Numbered from the stretch's first letter, positions 18,025 to 26,492 are shown. The stretch: 64,000 nucleotides of DNA from Mycobacteroides sp. LB1 (GCF_013449725.1 NZ_JACCFF010000001.1:186001-250000); one strand, 5' to 3'. Translations and numbers: made by a program. Notes: a model not told the origin generated them from the sequence alone.

Positions 18025-18696
18025 GTGAAGATTCACGATGTGCAGATCACCGCTACCGACGTGCCCGGAGCTGCTCACTTCTACTCCGAAACCCTGGAAT
18101 TGCCGGTAGAACTCGACGGAGACCGGGCGTCGGTTCATATCGGGGACAGCACGCTCACGATGCTGCCGGGCCACGCGTATCACGGTGCGCATCACATCGC
18201 CTTCACCATTCCCGCGGGCAGCCTGGCTGCGGCCAAGGAGTGGCTGTCGCAGCGCGTCACGCTGCAGACCGATGGTCAATGGCATGACGAATTCGACTGC
18301 GCGCCCAATTGGCAGGCCCGCAGCATCTACTTCACCGGTCCTGACAATGCCGTCCTCGAGCTCATCGAACGCAACACGCTCGACAACCGCATCGACCACC
18401 CCTTCGGCGTCGACGACATCCGCCATCTCAGCGAGGTCGGTTTCGGGGTATCCGATGTGCTTGAGACTCAGAGGCTCATGCACGACAAGCTCGGACTGCC
18501 GCCTTTCGGGGAGCCGAGCCCCGGCTTCGGCCCGGTGGGCGATCACGACGGCCTTTTCATCCTGGTGCCCTCCGATATCACGTGGCGCCCGGAAAATCGG
18601 ATCCCACCACCTGCCGCGCCCACCGTGGTGACGGCCGATGTACCCACCGCACTGGAGATCGGCGAGTTTTACCTGATTCGGCCGCTAGGAGCGTGA
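18025..18696 (+). CDS. VOC (glyoxalase/dioxygenase) superfamily protein
   Basis: A 223-residue protein made of two betaalphabetabetabeta modules. Module 1 begins IHDVQITATDVPGAAHFYSE, and module 2 at about residue 130 has the pattern SEVGFGVSDVLETQRLMHD. Potential metal ligands are an early His and Glu in VLELIERN. Typical of ring-cleavage dioxygenases or resistance proteins; substrate unknown. GTG 18025 has a TATAGC hexamer about 9 bp upstream, consistent with a short or absent leader. The 3' end overlaps the convergent LLM gene by 12 bp. Confidence 0.8.
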   Translation: MKIHDVQITATDVPGAAHFYSETLELPVELDGDRASVHIGDSTLTMLPGHAYHGAHHIAFTIPAGSLAAAKEWLSQRVTLQTDGQWHDEFDCAPNWQARSIYFTGPDNAVLELIERNTLDNRIDHPFGVDDIRHLSEVGFGVSDVLETQRLMHDKLGLPPFGEPSPGFGPVGDHDGLFILVPSDITWRPENRIPPPAAPTVVTADVPTALEIGEFYLIRPLGA

Positions 18697-19515
18697 ATCA
18701 CGCCAGGCCAAGGGCCCGTCCAGCACCGACAAGTCATAGTCCGGGTCTGGATTGATCCCCACCGTGAACAGCGTTGCTCCGGCGTCCGCGTAGGCGTCGG
18801 CTTCCGCGGGGGTCAAACCCCGATCAGGATCCAGCCCCCAACTGGTCGACCGTTCGATCTCATTGTGGTCGCGGCCGATTCGCTCGGCCTGGGCGATCAG
18901 GATTTCGTTCTTGCGCCGATAGGTGTCGATATCGGCGAAGACATGCCAGATATGGGCATGTCGGGCCACCAGCGGAATGGTGCGCTTCTCTCCCCCACCG
19001 CCGATGAGGATCGGGATCGGACGCACCGGCGGCGGCAACAGCTGATCCAACCGGTTCTCAATCCGAACCAGGCTGTCCTCGAACAGATCGAATCGCGAAC
19101 CCGTCGTACCGAACTCGTATCCGTATGTGGTGTAGTCCTTTTCGTACCAGCCGGCACCGACGCCGAGAATCACCCGCCCGTCGCTGATGTGATCGACGGT
19201 GCGAGCCATATCGGCAAGCAGGTCAGGATTGCGATAACCCACGCCGGTGACCAGCAGTCCGATCTCCACCCGCGAGGTGATCTCGGCCCACGACCCCAGT
19301 GCCGTCCAGCCCTCGAAGTTGTTGACATCGGGCTGTACCGGATCGAGCACCACTCCGTCACTACCGATGGTGCCGGCGGGCCAATGGAAGTGGTCGTATC
19401 CGAAGACGACGTCCACTCCCTTGTCCTCGGCGCGGAGCACTGCGTCTCGCCATTGCTTGTAGCTCTGCGCCTGGGCGGGCCGAAGCTGGATACCGATACG
19501 AATGGGTCTTGTCAC
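18685..19515 (-). CDS. LLM-class F420-dependent oxidoreductase
   Basis: A 276-residue luciferase-like TIM-barrel enzyme that uses reduced F420. It shows FGYDHFHWP at about residues 40-48, IGLLVTGVGYRNP, GRVILGVGAGWYEKDY and a probable cofactor loop PILIGGGGEKRTIPLVAR. GTG 19515 is chosen: it begins VTRPIRIGIQLRP and directly abuts the ATG at 19516 on the opposite strand. Substrate unknown. Confidence 0.87.
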   Translation of the reverse strand: MTRPIRIGIQLRPAQAQSYKQWRDAVLRAEDKGVDVVFGYDHFHWPAGTIGSDGVVLDPVQPDVNNFEGWTALGSWAEITSRVEIGLLVTGVGYRNPDLLADMARTVDHISDGRVILGVGAGWYEKDYTTYGYEFGTTGSRFDLFEDSLVRIENRLDQLLPPPVRPIPILIGGGGEKRTIPLVARHAHIWHVFADIDTYRRKNEILIAQAERIGRDHNEIERSTSWGLDPDRGLTPAEADAYADAGATLFTVGINPDPDYDLSVLDGPLAWRDSRS

Positions 19516-19534
19516 ATGGAAGTCCAATTATTCG

Positions 19535-19876
19535 ATGGCCGCCGGTATTCCCGCCACTTACGCTGCGGCCATGGAACGCATGACGATTTCCTCGGACGGC
19601 GAGTGGGAAGGGACGGTCGGTGGCGACGACGTCGCCGAACAGACCCGCGAAGCGCTCCGTCGTATCGAATCAGCGCTCGGCCAGGCAGGCGCGTCACTGG
19701 GCGATGTCATACGGACCCGCATCTTCGTCACAGATATCGGGCGGTGGCGCGAGGTCGGTTTGGCGCACGGCGAGTTTTTTGGCGATATCCGCCCGGCCGC
19801 CACGATGGTCGAGGTATCAGCACTTATCGATCCGGCGCTGCTGGTGGAGATTGAGGTCGACGCCATCATGAATTAA
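19535..19876 (+). CDS. RidA/YjgF family protein, possibly frameshifted at the 5' end
   Basis: The C-terminal two thirds are classic RidA: VGGDDVAEQTREALRRIESAL, the substrate-binding Arg in RTRIFVTD and the Glu of LVEIEVDA. Members hydrolyse reactive enamine/imine intermediates. The first 25 residues of this frame do not look like RidA. Instead, the frame opened by ATG 19516 reads FDGRRYSRHLRCG, close to the usual YSRAVRVG start. A one-base shift around 19574-19580 would join the two. Either a real frameshift, a sequencing error, or a late start. Confidence 0.65.
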   Translation: MAAGIPATYAAAMERMTISSDGEWEGTVGGDDVAEQTREALRRIESALGQAGASLGDVIRTRIFVTDIGRWREVGLAHGEFFGDIRPAATMVEVSALIDPALLVEIEVDAIMN

Positions 19877-19878
19877 AC

Positions 19879-19889
19879 TGGTCGGACCA
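19879..19889. promoter_or_regulatory. GntR/FadR-type operator
   Basis: TGGTCGGACCA is an 11-bp palindrome matching the TGGT-N3-ACCA core bound by FadR-subfamily GntR regulators. It sits about 38 bp upstream of the GntR gene and its -10 element TACCGT (19915-19920), suggesting autorepression. Confidence 0.6.
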
Positions 19890-19926
19890 CTAGACCTCCT
19901 ACCAATCGCGGTGCTACCGTGACGAC

Positions 19927-20655
19927 ATGACACTGCAGCCGATCGCCCGTCAGTCGATACCCGACGAGATATTCAGTCAGCTCGCGGCGCAGGTTCTCAC
20001 CGGTGACCGCACCCCCGGCGACACCCTGCCCAGTGAACGAGCCCTTGCCGAGGCCCTCGGGGTGTCCCGCACCGCGGTCCGCGAAGCATTGGGCCGCCTG
20101 GAGCGCTCGGGCCTGATTCACATCCGCCAGGGCGGGTCGACGGTGATCCGGGATTACCGCAGCGAGGCCGGTTTCGACGTGCTGCCACTATTGCTCGCCT
20201 ATGGCGGCGATGTGGACCGCCGCACGCTTGCCAGCGTCATCGAGGCAAGGGCCATCATCGGCCCCCAAGTGGCGCGACTGGCCGCGCAACGATCTCGCCA
20301 AAATCCCGGCGTCGCCGATCGCCTGCGTGCCATGACCACCGATCTGGAATCGGAAAGTGATCCACTGCAACGAATGTGGCAGGCGCTCGCGTTCTGGGAG
20401 CTGGTTATCGACACCGCAGATTCGATTGCCTTCCGGCTGGTGTTCAACACCATGCGCGACTCGTATGTGAGGGCGCTGGATGTGCTCGTGAACATCATGG
20501 CCGCCGAGGTCGGCGATATCGGCCACTACCGAGCGCTCGCCGATGCGATCGCCGACGAAGATCCCGATGCCGCGCAGGAGGCCGCCGCGGCGATGCTCGC
20601 CCTGGGCACCAAAGCCTTTGACAATCTCCTACTCGAGATGGAGAACCAGAAATGA
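19927..20655 (+). CDS. GntR-family (FadR subfamily) transcriptional regulator
   Basis: A 242-residue regulator. The winged HTH is at residues 10-75 (LPSERALAEALGVSRTAVRE, then IHIRQGG), and the all-helical FCD-type effector domain at about 85-230 (VIEARAIIGPQVARLAAQ). ATG 19927 follows TACCGT by 6 bp, so the mRNA is probably leaderless. It overlaps the downstream desaturase gene by 4 bp (ATGA). The palindrome TGGTCGGACCA upstream is the likely binding site. Confidence 0.9.
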   Translation: MTLQPIARQSIPDEIFSQLAAQVLTGDRTPGDTLPSERALAEALGVSRTAVREALGRLERSGLIHIRQGGSTVIRDYRSEAGFDVLPLLLAYGGDVDRRTLASVIEARAIIGPQVARLAAQRSRQNPGVADRLRAMTTDLESESDPLQRMWQALAFWELVIDTADSIAFRLVFNTMRDSYVRALDVLVNIMAAEVGDIGHYRALADAIADEDPDAAQEAAAAMLALGTKAFDNLLLEMENQK

Positions 20656-21344
20656 CTTCTGAATCACCTACTCCGAGAAGGTCGAACACCGCGATTCGCA
20701 AGGGCATGACCCTGCGCGATGCCTTTGTCGAGTTCGCCAAACACCCCACCCCATGGATGCTGGTGGCGTGGTCCGCGGCGTTGCTTGGCGCGCGAATCAC
20801 TGTGGGCGGCTGGACAATCATCGATGCCATCACACCCATCCTGCTCGTGGCCATCTCGCCTGTCGCCGAGTGGCTGATCCACGTCGGCATCCTGCACTGG
20901 CGTCCGCGTTCAGTCGGACCGGTGACCGTCGATTCCCGGCTTGCCCGTGACCACCGTCTTCATCACCAGGATCCCCGGGACATCCCCCTGGTGTTCATCC
21001 CATGGCCCAGCCTGGTCGTGGTGATCGCCGGATTGACCGCAATCGCACTATTTGCGTTCCCGCGCACTGGACTTGGACTCACATTCGCGCTCACTGTGGC
21101 ACTGTTCCTGGTGTTCTACGAGTGGATCCACTACCTCGTCCACACCGACTACAAACCGCGTCACGCGATCTATCGCGCGGTATGGCGAAACCACCGGTAC
21201 CACCATTTCAAGAACGAAAACTACTGGTTCACCGTCACCAGCTCGGGAACGGCCGACCGCCTACTGGGAACCTACCCCGATCCGCAGCAAGTCCAGTCAT
21301 CACCAACGGTGCGGAATCTGCACGCGCCCAGCATAATCGGCTAG
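20652..21344 (+). CDS. Fatty acid hydroxylase/sterol desaturase family membrane enzyme
   Basis: A 230-residue integral membrane di-iron oxygenase. Four hydrophobic segments alternate with the histidine clusters AEWLIHVG, RDHRLHHQD, YEWIHYLVH and NHRYHHFKNE, which supply the iron ligands. Enzymes of this type hydroxylate or desaturate lipids or carotenoids. It is translationally coupled to the GntR regulator, which probably controls it. Its TAG stop shares CTAG with the convergent candidate peptide gene. Confidence 0.87.
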   Translation: MTSESPTPRRSNTAIRKGMTLRDAFVEFAKHPTPWMLVAWSAALLGARITVGGWTIIDAITPILLVAISPVAEWLIHVGILHWRPRSVGPVTVDSRLARDHRLHHQDPRDIPLVFIPWPSLVVVIAGLTAIALFAFPRTGLGLTFALTVALFLVFYEWIHYLVHTDYKPRHAIYRAVWRNHRYHHFKNENYWFTVTSSGTADRLLGTYPDPQQVQSSPTVRNLHAPSIIG

Positions 21345-21586
21345 CTTCCGCCGCCACAGCTGCTGCCGCCGCCGCAACCGCTTGATCCGCTACCGCAGCC
21401 GCTGTGACCGCTGCCGGAGTCGCTGTTGCCACCACCGCAGCCGCTACCCGAGTAACCGGTGTACCCGTTACCTGAGGAACCGTCCCCGCTGCGCGGCCGG
21501 CTTCCGGAATTGGACGACACGACAACGGCGCCCGCGATGATCAGCAGGAGAATCACCGTCGCAATGACGATGATCGCGACGATCAC
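21341..21586 (-). CDS. Membrane-anchored Cys/Gly/Ser-rich peptide, candidate MNIO substrate
   Basis: An 81-residue protein. Residues 1-26 are a single hydrophobic helix (VAIIVIATVILLLIIAGAVVV). The rest is a low-complexity tail of Gly, Ser and four cysteines, three of them in S-G-C-G units, the last in SSCGGGS. It overlaps the partner gene by 4 bp (ATGA) and is last in the operon with the MNIO oxidase. Cys-rich C-termini are the usual sites modified by MNIO enzymes, so I infer it is the RiPP precursor, with the helix replacing a classical leader. No experimental support. Confidence 0.72.
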   Translation of the reverse strand: MIVAIIVIATVILLLIIAGAVVVSSNSGSRPRSGDGSSGNGYTGYSGSGCGGGNSDSGSGHSGCGSGSSGCGGGSSCGGGS

Positions 21587-22020
21587 GCGTCGACCCGCTC
21601 CGGCCGTAATGCGAAGTAGCGCAACTTCTTTCCAAACGCGATCTGAAGTTCCCGACGGCCACCGCGGCGCACCAGGGCAATACGACGAAGACCCTCGGCG
21701 ACCTCGCGGTCCATCATCCAGTTGCGCAGATGCGGCAACTCGTAGGTGTACTGGCGGAATTCCTTGGCATCACACAGCACACAGCACTGCATCGCGTGCA
21801 ACCGCGCGTACTGCTCGAATTCGTGTTCCCAGTTGGGCAGTTCAGCGAGCCAGGGCAGCGCCTTGGCGGTGTCGAAGCGACGCTTAATACGCAGCTGCGC
21901 ACCCGCGGTCAACGCCGTGTACTCATCGAATCCCGACGGGGCATTCCCGGCGAGCAAATCCGACAGCACCGAGAATTGACGGCGCCGCAGCATCTCTCGG
22001 TTGTCAAGCATGAACGACAC
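21583..22020 (-). CDS. MNIO partner protein
   Basis: A 145-residue basic, soluble protein. Near the N-terminus it reads RRRQFSVLSDLLAGNAPSGFD, then a segment of aromatic residues (LPNWEHEFEQYARLHAM) and CCVLCDAKEF with a C-x-x-C. The C-terminal part is Arg-rich and strand-like. It resembles, from memory, the small companions of actinobacterial DUF692 genes (SCO6045-type C-terminal region), which may bind the precursor. It overlaps the MNIO gene by 17 bp and the peptide gene by 4 bp. Function inferred from context. Confidence 0.65.
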   Translation of the reverse strand: MSFMLDNREMLRRRQFSVLSDLLAGNAPSGFDEYTALTAGAQLRIKRRFDTAKALPWLAELPNWEHEFEQYARLHAMQCCVLCDAKEFRQYTYELPHLRNWMMDREVAEGLRRIALVRRGGRRELQIAFGKKLRYFALRPERVDA

Positions 22021-22900
22021 CAGCCTTGATCGCCTGCCGGACCACGGAAAGGTCCGCGCTGACGCTCGCTTCGTCGATCGACCCGTCGCGCTCGATCAGT
22101 ACGCCCAAGCTGCGTCCCGAAGTGAGCACCACGAGCTCGGTGAGCAAATCGGCAACCGGATCGATGATGGTGTCGGCATGGGTATCCCAGTACAGGTCGC
22201 CCTCAAATCGGCCGCCCGCGATGTGCACGTACGCGACACGCTCGATGGGGAATCGGCGCAGCATAGCGACGGGATCGGTACCCGAGGCCACCGCAGTCGC
22301 GTAGAGGTTGGCAACATCGAGCACCAGCCAGCAGCCGGTGCGCCGGGACAGTTCGCGCAGATAATCGGGCTCGCTGAGCTCGTTCTCGGGCCACTGCAGC
22401 GTGGTGGCCACATTCTCGAGCGCCAGCGGCACGCCGAGGTCGTCTTGGACCCGGGACACGTTGTCCACCAGCACATTTAGGGCCAATGTGGTGCGCGGCG
22501 GAGCCACCAGGTGGCCCGCCTCCAGCGCACCGCTGCGCCGGTCGCTCTCAAAGCCTGCCCGCACAAAGGCCACGTGCTCGCTGACCAGAGGAGCTTTCAG
22601 CTCGGCGGCGAGAGCGGCCAGGTGCTTCACGCGCTTGGGATCCGGCAGGTCGGCCCCGGCAAGACCCAGTGACACACCATGTGGCACGACAACGGTGCCG
22701 GCCTCACGAAGGCGCATCAGTTCGACGGGTAGCTGTCCGGGGCGAAAGTTCTCGGCGACGATCTCGGTGAAAGCGAGGTTGAGGGCGTCATCCGTGACGG
22801 CACCCTGGTTAAACATTCCAGCAAGCTCGGGACGCCACGAGGCACCGACCGCGGGCTCATCGGCCAGCACGGTCGTAAGCGGGTGATTTGAAGAGGCCAC
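22004..22900 (-). CDS. DUF692/MNIO multinuclear non-heme iron oxidase
   Basis: A 298-residue TIM-barrel protein of the DUF692 (MNIO) family. Signature segments in order: VVPHGVSLGLAG (about residue 70), APLVSEHVAFVRAG, LALENVATTLQWPE, LVLDVANLYATAV, VAYVHIAGGRFEGD and YWDTHADTI. The conserved His, Glu, Asp and Asn residues form the multi-iron site. MNIOs oxidise cysteine or other side chains of peptide precursors (methanobactin and bufferin pathways). The GTG start at 22900 has an AAGGGGG ribosome site. First gene of a three-gene overlapping operon ending in a Cys-rich peptide. Confidence 0.88.
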   Translation of the reverse strand: MASSNHPLTTVLADEPAVGASWRPELAGMFNQGAVTDDALNLAFTEIVAENFRPGQLPVELMRLREAGTVVVPHGVSLGLAGADLPDPKRVKHLAALAAELKAPLVSEHVAFVRAGFESDRRSGALEAGHLVAPPRTTLALNVLVDNVSRVQDDLGVPLALENVATTLQWPENELSEPDYLRELSRRTGCWLVLDVANLYATAVASGTDPVAMLRRFPIERVAYVHIAGGRFEGDLYWDTHADTIIDPVADLLTELVVLTSGRSLGVLIERDGSIDEASVSADLSVVRQAIKAGVVHA

Positions 22901-22944
22901 CGCGGTTACCCCCTTATCTAAAGACCAACGAACTAGGTCAGTCT

Positions 22945-22964
22945 AGCTACCACGTTGGTAGCTT
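22945..22964. promoter_or_regulatory. Palindrome upstream of the MNIO operon
   Basis: AGCTACCA-CGT-TGGTAGCT, 8-bp arms with a 3-bp spacer, located about 45 bp upstream of the MNIO start and touching the 3' end of the DUF952 gene. It could be a repressor site for the operon or a short terminator of the upstream gene. Coordinates may be off by one base. Confidence 0.45.
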
Positions 22965-23340
22965 AGGAAGTGCTAGGTGCCAGCGGCTTGAAAAAGCCGT
23001 CCGATCCCGGCCGGAATGTAGCCACAGAAGTAACTGCGGCGATCGGCAGTGGGCCGTACAGGTGAGGAAACAACATCGATTCAGGGTCGCTGGGCACACC
23101 CGGTTCCCAACGTACCGGAGAGTCGAGCAGATTCAGGGCGACAGACAATACGACCAGATCACACCTTCCGCGATACAAGCGGTTGGCCGGAAGGTGAACC
23201 TGGTATGGCGCGGAAAGGTGAATAAATCCGGTTTCGGCCAGTGACGTGGGCCGATGCTCTCCCCGTTCGCGCGCCAGTGCCCACTCCTCGACCGAACACA
23301 TGTGAACGAGTTCGGGTTCGCTCGGCGACGTCGAATACAT
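22963..23340 (-). CDS. DUF952 family protein
   Basis: A 125-residue protein of the DUF952 family: ELVHMCSVEEWALARERGEHRP at the N-terminus, the conserved GFIHLSAPYQVHLPANRLY, then PVRWEP and FPHLYGPLPIAAV. The His residues of FIHLS and PHLYG resemble an ADP-ribosyl-transferase-like pocket, but biochemical function is not established. ATG 23340 begins the conserved domain; longer upstream extensions have no homology. It is in the same direction as, and about 60 bp upstream of, the MNIO operon. Confidence 0.82.
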   Translation of the reverse strand: MYSTSPSEPELVHMCSVEEWALARERGEHRPTSLAETGFIHLSAPYQVHLPANRLYRGRCDLVVLSVALNLLDSPVRWEPGVPSDPESMLFPHLYGPLPIAAVTSVATFRPGSDGFFKPLAPSTS

Positions 23341-23502
23341 CACACCAGCCTGCCTCAGCCCAGTAACACAACGGACGTGAGCCGCGACACACCGGAGACA
23401 CATGGGGAACAACCGAAACCCCCCAAACGTCTGACAAAGTACATACATAGGCGCCGAGCGGTTCACCGGACCGCAAAGCGGAGGAGAGATTACGGAGGAG
23501 CC

Positions 23503-23697
23503 ATGAACGCAACTCTGACCAGTCCAGAACTCACGAAGGCTGACCGCTGCGATCGTTGCGGAGCGGCTGCCCGGGTTCGCGCCACGCTCCCCTCCGGAGC
23601 CGAGCTGCTTTTTTGCCGGCATCATGCAAATGAGCACTCCGACAGGCTGACCGCCATGTCGGCGGTTCTGTACATCAGCAGCGCTGTCGAGGATTAG
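23503..23697 (+). CDS. Small zinc-ribbon protein (DUF7455-like)
   Basis: A 64-residue protein with C-D-R-C at residues 16-19 and FCRHHANEH at about residues 37-45, a C-x-x-C...C-x-x-H zinc-binding pattern. This tiny family is widespread in actinobacteria; its role is unknown. ATG 23503 has a strong GGAGGAG-type ribosome site. Confidence 0.82.
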   Translation: MNATLTSPELTKADRCDRCGAAARVRATLPSGAELLFCRHHANEHSDRLTAMSAVLYISSAVED

Positions 23698-23759
23698 TCA
23701 CCGCGGTTTCACCCCCGGTAGTCACCTCTGACCGCCCCATCAGGAATGCTGGTGTGGCC

Positions 23760-24722
23760 ATGAGTGAGAAGCCGCGCCATGTCTCGATAGGTCGGGACGT
23801 CCTCCACGTTATGCGCCGCACCGCCGTAAAGAGTTGGGACGACTCGATTTTCGCGCAGTCGGCCCAGGCTGCTTTCTGGCAGGTGTTATCGCTACCGCCA
23901 CTGCTGCTCGGCATCCTCGGCAGCTTGACGTTCGTCGGACCGCTGTTCGGTCCGGACACGCTGCCCGAGATCCAAGAGCGACTGCTGCGGGTGGCCAACA
24001 GCGTGTTCAGCAAGAGCGTGGTCGCGGAGATCATCGAGCCGACGGTCACCGACATCATGCGTGATGGGCGCGGTGAGGTGGTGTCGATCGGGTTCGTCAT
24101 CTCGCTGTGGGCCGGATCGTCGGCGATATCGAGCTTCGTGGACTCCGTCGTCGAGGCGCACGACCAGACACCCCTGCGCCACCCCGTTCGTCAGCGGTTC
24201 TTTGCGCTGGGGCTGTACGTCGCCGCGCTGGCGATGGCGGTGGTGACCTTGCCGGTCATCGCACTGGGACCGAAGCGGATCGCCGAGATCGTGCCCGACT
24301 CATGGAACGGGCTGCTGCGGTACGGCTACGCCCCTCTCCTGGGCATCGCGCTGGTGGCCCTGGTGGCGCTGCTATACCGGGTATCCCTACCCAAACCGCT
24401 TCCTTCGCACCGCCTTTTGATCGGCGCGCTGCTGGCGGTCACATTCTTTGTAATCGCCAGCCTGGGGCTGCGGTTTTACCTGAACTGGATCACCCGGACG
24501 GGCTACACCTACGGCGCATTGGCCACTCCGATCGCGTTCCTGCTATTCGCTTTCATGCTCGGATTCGCGATCGTGCTGGGTGCGGAGCTCAACGCCGCCA
24601 TCGAGGAGCGCTGGCCGGCCGGGGCGACCCACGCGCGGCAGCTGCGCGAGTGGCTGAGCCCCCAAAATGGCCAGAACAGCCCAGCAGAGGTGACGCCAAA
24701 GGACTCCCCTGAGGGCTGCTAG
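23760..24722 (+). CDS. YihY/BrkB-type inner membrane protein (Rv2707-like)
   Basis: A 320-residue protein with six hydrophobic segments and the YihY/virulence-factor-BrkB pattern: SIFAQSAQAAFWQVLSLPP near the start and GFAIVLGAELNAAIEERWP near the end. Topology suggests a transporter or membrane-integrity protein, but no function is proven. ATG 23760 is preferred; a GTG two codons earlier is possible. Its stop shares CTAG with the convergent DUF3039 gene. Confidence 0.85.
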   Translation: MSEKPRHVSIGRDVLHVMRRTAVKSWDDSIFAQSAQAAFWQVLSLPPLLLGILGSLTFVGPLFGPDTLPEIQERLLRVANSVFSKSVVAEIIEPTVTDIMRDGRGEVVSIGFVISLWAGSSAISSFVDSVVEAHDQTPLRHPVRQRFFALGLYVAALAMAVVTLPVIALGPKRIAEIVPDSWNGLLRYGYAPLLGIALVALVALLYRVSLPKPLPSHRLLIGALLAVTFFVIASLGLRFYLNWITRTGYTYGALATPIAFLLFAFMLGFAIVLGAELNAAIEERWPAGATHARQLREWLSPQNGQNSPAEVTPKDSPEGC

Positions 24723-24955
24723 TCCTCCCGCTTCATCATTTCGTAGATGCGCTTGCAGTCGGGGCACACCGGGGAGCCGGGCTTAGCCGACCGGGTGACA
24801 GGGAAAACCTCACCGCAGAGGGCCACGACGAAGTTCCCCATGACCGCGCTCTCCACGATCTTGTCTTTCTTGACGTAATGGAAGACCTTGGGCGTATCGC
24901 TATCAGTGCTTTCGTCGACGGTGGTGTCCGGACGCTCGATCGTCTGCGTGTCCAT
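24719..24955 (-). CDS. DUF3039 protein (Rv2708c-like)
   Basis: A 78-residue protein whose core, KVFHYVKKDKIVESAVMG, VALCGEVFPVTR and VCPDCKRIYEMMK, is diagnostic of DUF3039. The single Cys of LCGE plus C-x-x-C may bind zinc. Function unknown. ATG 24955 is chosen; it leaves 25 bp to the divergent DUF3099 gene. Confidence 0.88.
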   Translation of the reverse strand: MDTQTIERPDTTVDESTDSDTPKVFHYVKKDKIVESAVMGNFVVALCGEVFPVTRSAKPGSPVCPDCKRIYEMMKRED

Positions 24956-24980
24956 GTGTTCATTGTGCAACAGTGGAGGC

Positions 24981-25373
24981 ATGAGAAAAGAGCTGTCGTT
25001 CGATGACGACGGCCGACCAGTACTCATCACTGCGGCCGCGTACTCGGTCGAGGACCAACATCGCGCCCGAGTACGCCGCTATTTGTCGCTCATGGCGTTC
25101 CGGATTCCGGCCCTGATCGGCGCCGCATGGGCCTACAGCGCATGGCACAACGGGTGGATCTCGCTGGCCATCCTGGCGGCATCGATCCCACTGCCATGGA
25201 TGGCCGTGCTGATCGCCAACGACCGGCCTCCCCGGAAGTCCGAGGAGCCGCGCCGTTACGGGCCCCAGACGCAGCACCACCCGCTGTTCCCCACCGCAGA
25301 GCGCAGAGCGATTGATCCCGCTTCCCCGCCGCAACCGCACACCCCGCCGGAGGACTCCGCCGGCTCGTCTTAG
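24981..25373 (+). CDS. DUF3099 membrane protein (Rv2709-like)
   Basis: A 130-residue protein. A short N-terminal domain (PVLITAAAYSVEDQHRARVRRY) precedes two transmembrane helices (FRIPALIGAAWAYSAW and WISLAILAASIPLPWMAVLI) and a Pro-rich cytosolic tail. Conserved upstream of sigB in mycobacteria. GGAGG sits just before ATG 24981. Function unknown. Confidence 0.85.
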   Translation: MRKELSFDDDGRPVLITAAAYSVEDQHRARVRRYLSLMAFRIPALIGAAWAYSAWHNGWISLAILAASIPLPWMAVLIANDRPPRKSEEPRRYGPQTQHHPLFPTAERRAIDPASPPQPHTPPEDSAGSS

Positions 25374-25456
25374 GTACAGCTATGTCAATTCTCAGGACAT
25401 TCTCAGCTGTCGACGATGAATCCGCAGGTCAGTGACACCGCTGTTTGGGAACCTCA

Positions 25457-25482
25457 GGAACTTTCTGGGCCGACCGAGCGTT
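25457..25482 (+). promoter_or_regulatory. SigE/SigH-type promoter of sigB
   Basis: GGAAC (25457-25461), 17 bp, CGTT (25479-25482), matching the GGAAC-N17-GTT pattern of stress ECF factors known to control sigB in mycobacteria. A second GGGAAC lies 10 bp further upstream. It is 40 bp before the sigB ATG. Confidence 0.65.
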
Positions 25483-25520
25483 GCACCACATGAGAGCTAC
25501 GGATCAATTAGGAGGCAGCG

Positions 25521-26492
25521 ATGGCAAACGCCACCACCCGTCCGGCCCGCACCACCGAGTCCGAGGATCTGGACGCTCAAAGTCCAGCCGCCGACCTCGT
25601 GCGAGTGTATTTGAACGGCATCGGCAAGACCGCGCTACTCACGGCGGAGGACGAAGTCGAGCTGGCCAAACGGATCGAGGCGGGGCTGTACGCCCGGCAC
25701 CTTTTGGACACCAAGAAACGACTCGGCGAAGCACGTAAACGCGACCTGGCAGTCATCGTGCGCGAGGGCAGTGCCGCGCGCAGCCACCTGCTGGAGGCGA
25801 ACCTACGTCTGGTCGTGTCGCTCGCCAAGCGCTACACCGGCCGCGGCATGCCGCTGCTCGACCTCATCCAGGAGGGCAACCTGGGTTTGATCCGGGCGAT
25901 GGAGAAGTTCGACTACGCCAAGGGGTTCAAGTTCTCGACGTACGCGACGTGGTGGATTCGTCAGGCCATCACCCGCGGTATGGCCGATCAGAGCCGCACC
26001 ATCCGCCTGCCGGTTCACCTCGTCGAGCAGGTCAACAAGCTGGCCCGCATCAAACGCGAACTGCACCAGCGGCTCGGTCGCGAGGCCAGCGATGAGGAAC
26101 TGGCCGAGGAGTCCGGCATTCCCGTGGAGAAGATCGGGGATCTGCTGGACCACAGCCGGGATCCGGTGAGCCTGGACATGCCGGTCGGAGCCGACGAGGA
26201 AGCGCCGCTCGGCGACTTCATCGAGGACACAGAGGCCATGTCGGCGGAGAACGCCGTCATCGCCGAGCTACTGCACTCCGATGTGCGCAGCGTGCTGTCC
26301 ACCCTCGACGAACGCGAACAGCAGGTCATCCGGCTCCGGTACGGGCTCGATGATGGACAGGCACGCACGCTGGATCAGATCGGCAAGCTGTTCGGACTGT
26401 CCCGCGAGCGCGTGCGCCAGATCGAGCGCGAGGTCATGAACAAACTGCGCCACGGCGACCGCGCCGAGCGCCTGCGTTCGTACGCAAGCTAG
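25521..26492 (+). CDS. sigB: Group-2 sigma factor SigB
   Basis: A 323-residue principal-like sigma factor lacking the long SigA N-terminus. Region 1.2 starts at [17 protein letters not shown], region 2 contains [20 protein letters not shown] and [17 protein letters not shown], and region 4 ends with [21 protein letters not shown]. It directs stress and stationary-phase transcription. ATG 25521 follows an AGGAGG ribosome site. Expression is probably driven by an ECF-type promoter 40 bp upstream. Confidence 0.98.
   Translation: MANATTRPARTTESEDLDAQSPAADLVRVYLNGIGKTALLTAEDEVELAKRIEAGLYARHLLDTKKRLGEARKRDLAVIVREGSAARSHLLEANLRLVVSLAKRYTGRGMPLLDLIQEGNLGLIRAMEKFDYAKGFKFSTYATWWIRQAITRGMADQSRTIRLPVHLVEQVNKLARIKRELHQRLGREASDEELAEESGIPVEKIGDLLDHSRDPVSLDMPVGADEEAPLGDFIEDTEAMSAENAVIAELLHSDVRSVLSTLDEREQQVIRLRYGLDDGQARTLDQIGKLFGLSRERVRQIEREVMNKLRHGDRAERLRSYAS

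Noticed and set aside
23290..23312. CCGAACACATGTGAACGA resembling an SOS box
   Set aside because: The right half does not match GTTCGA, and it lies inside the DUF952 coding region away from any start.
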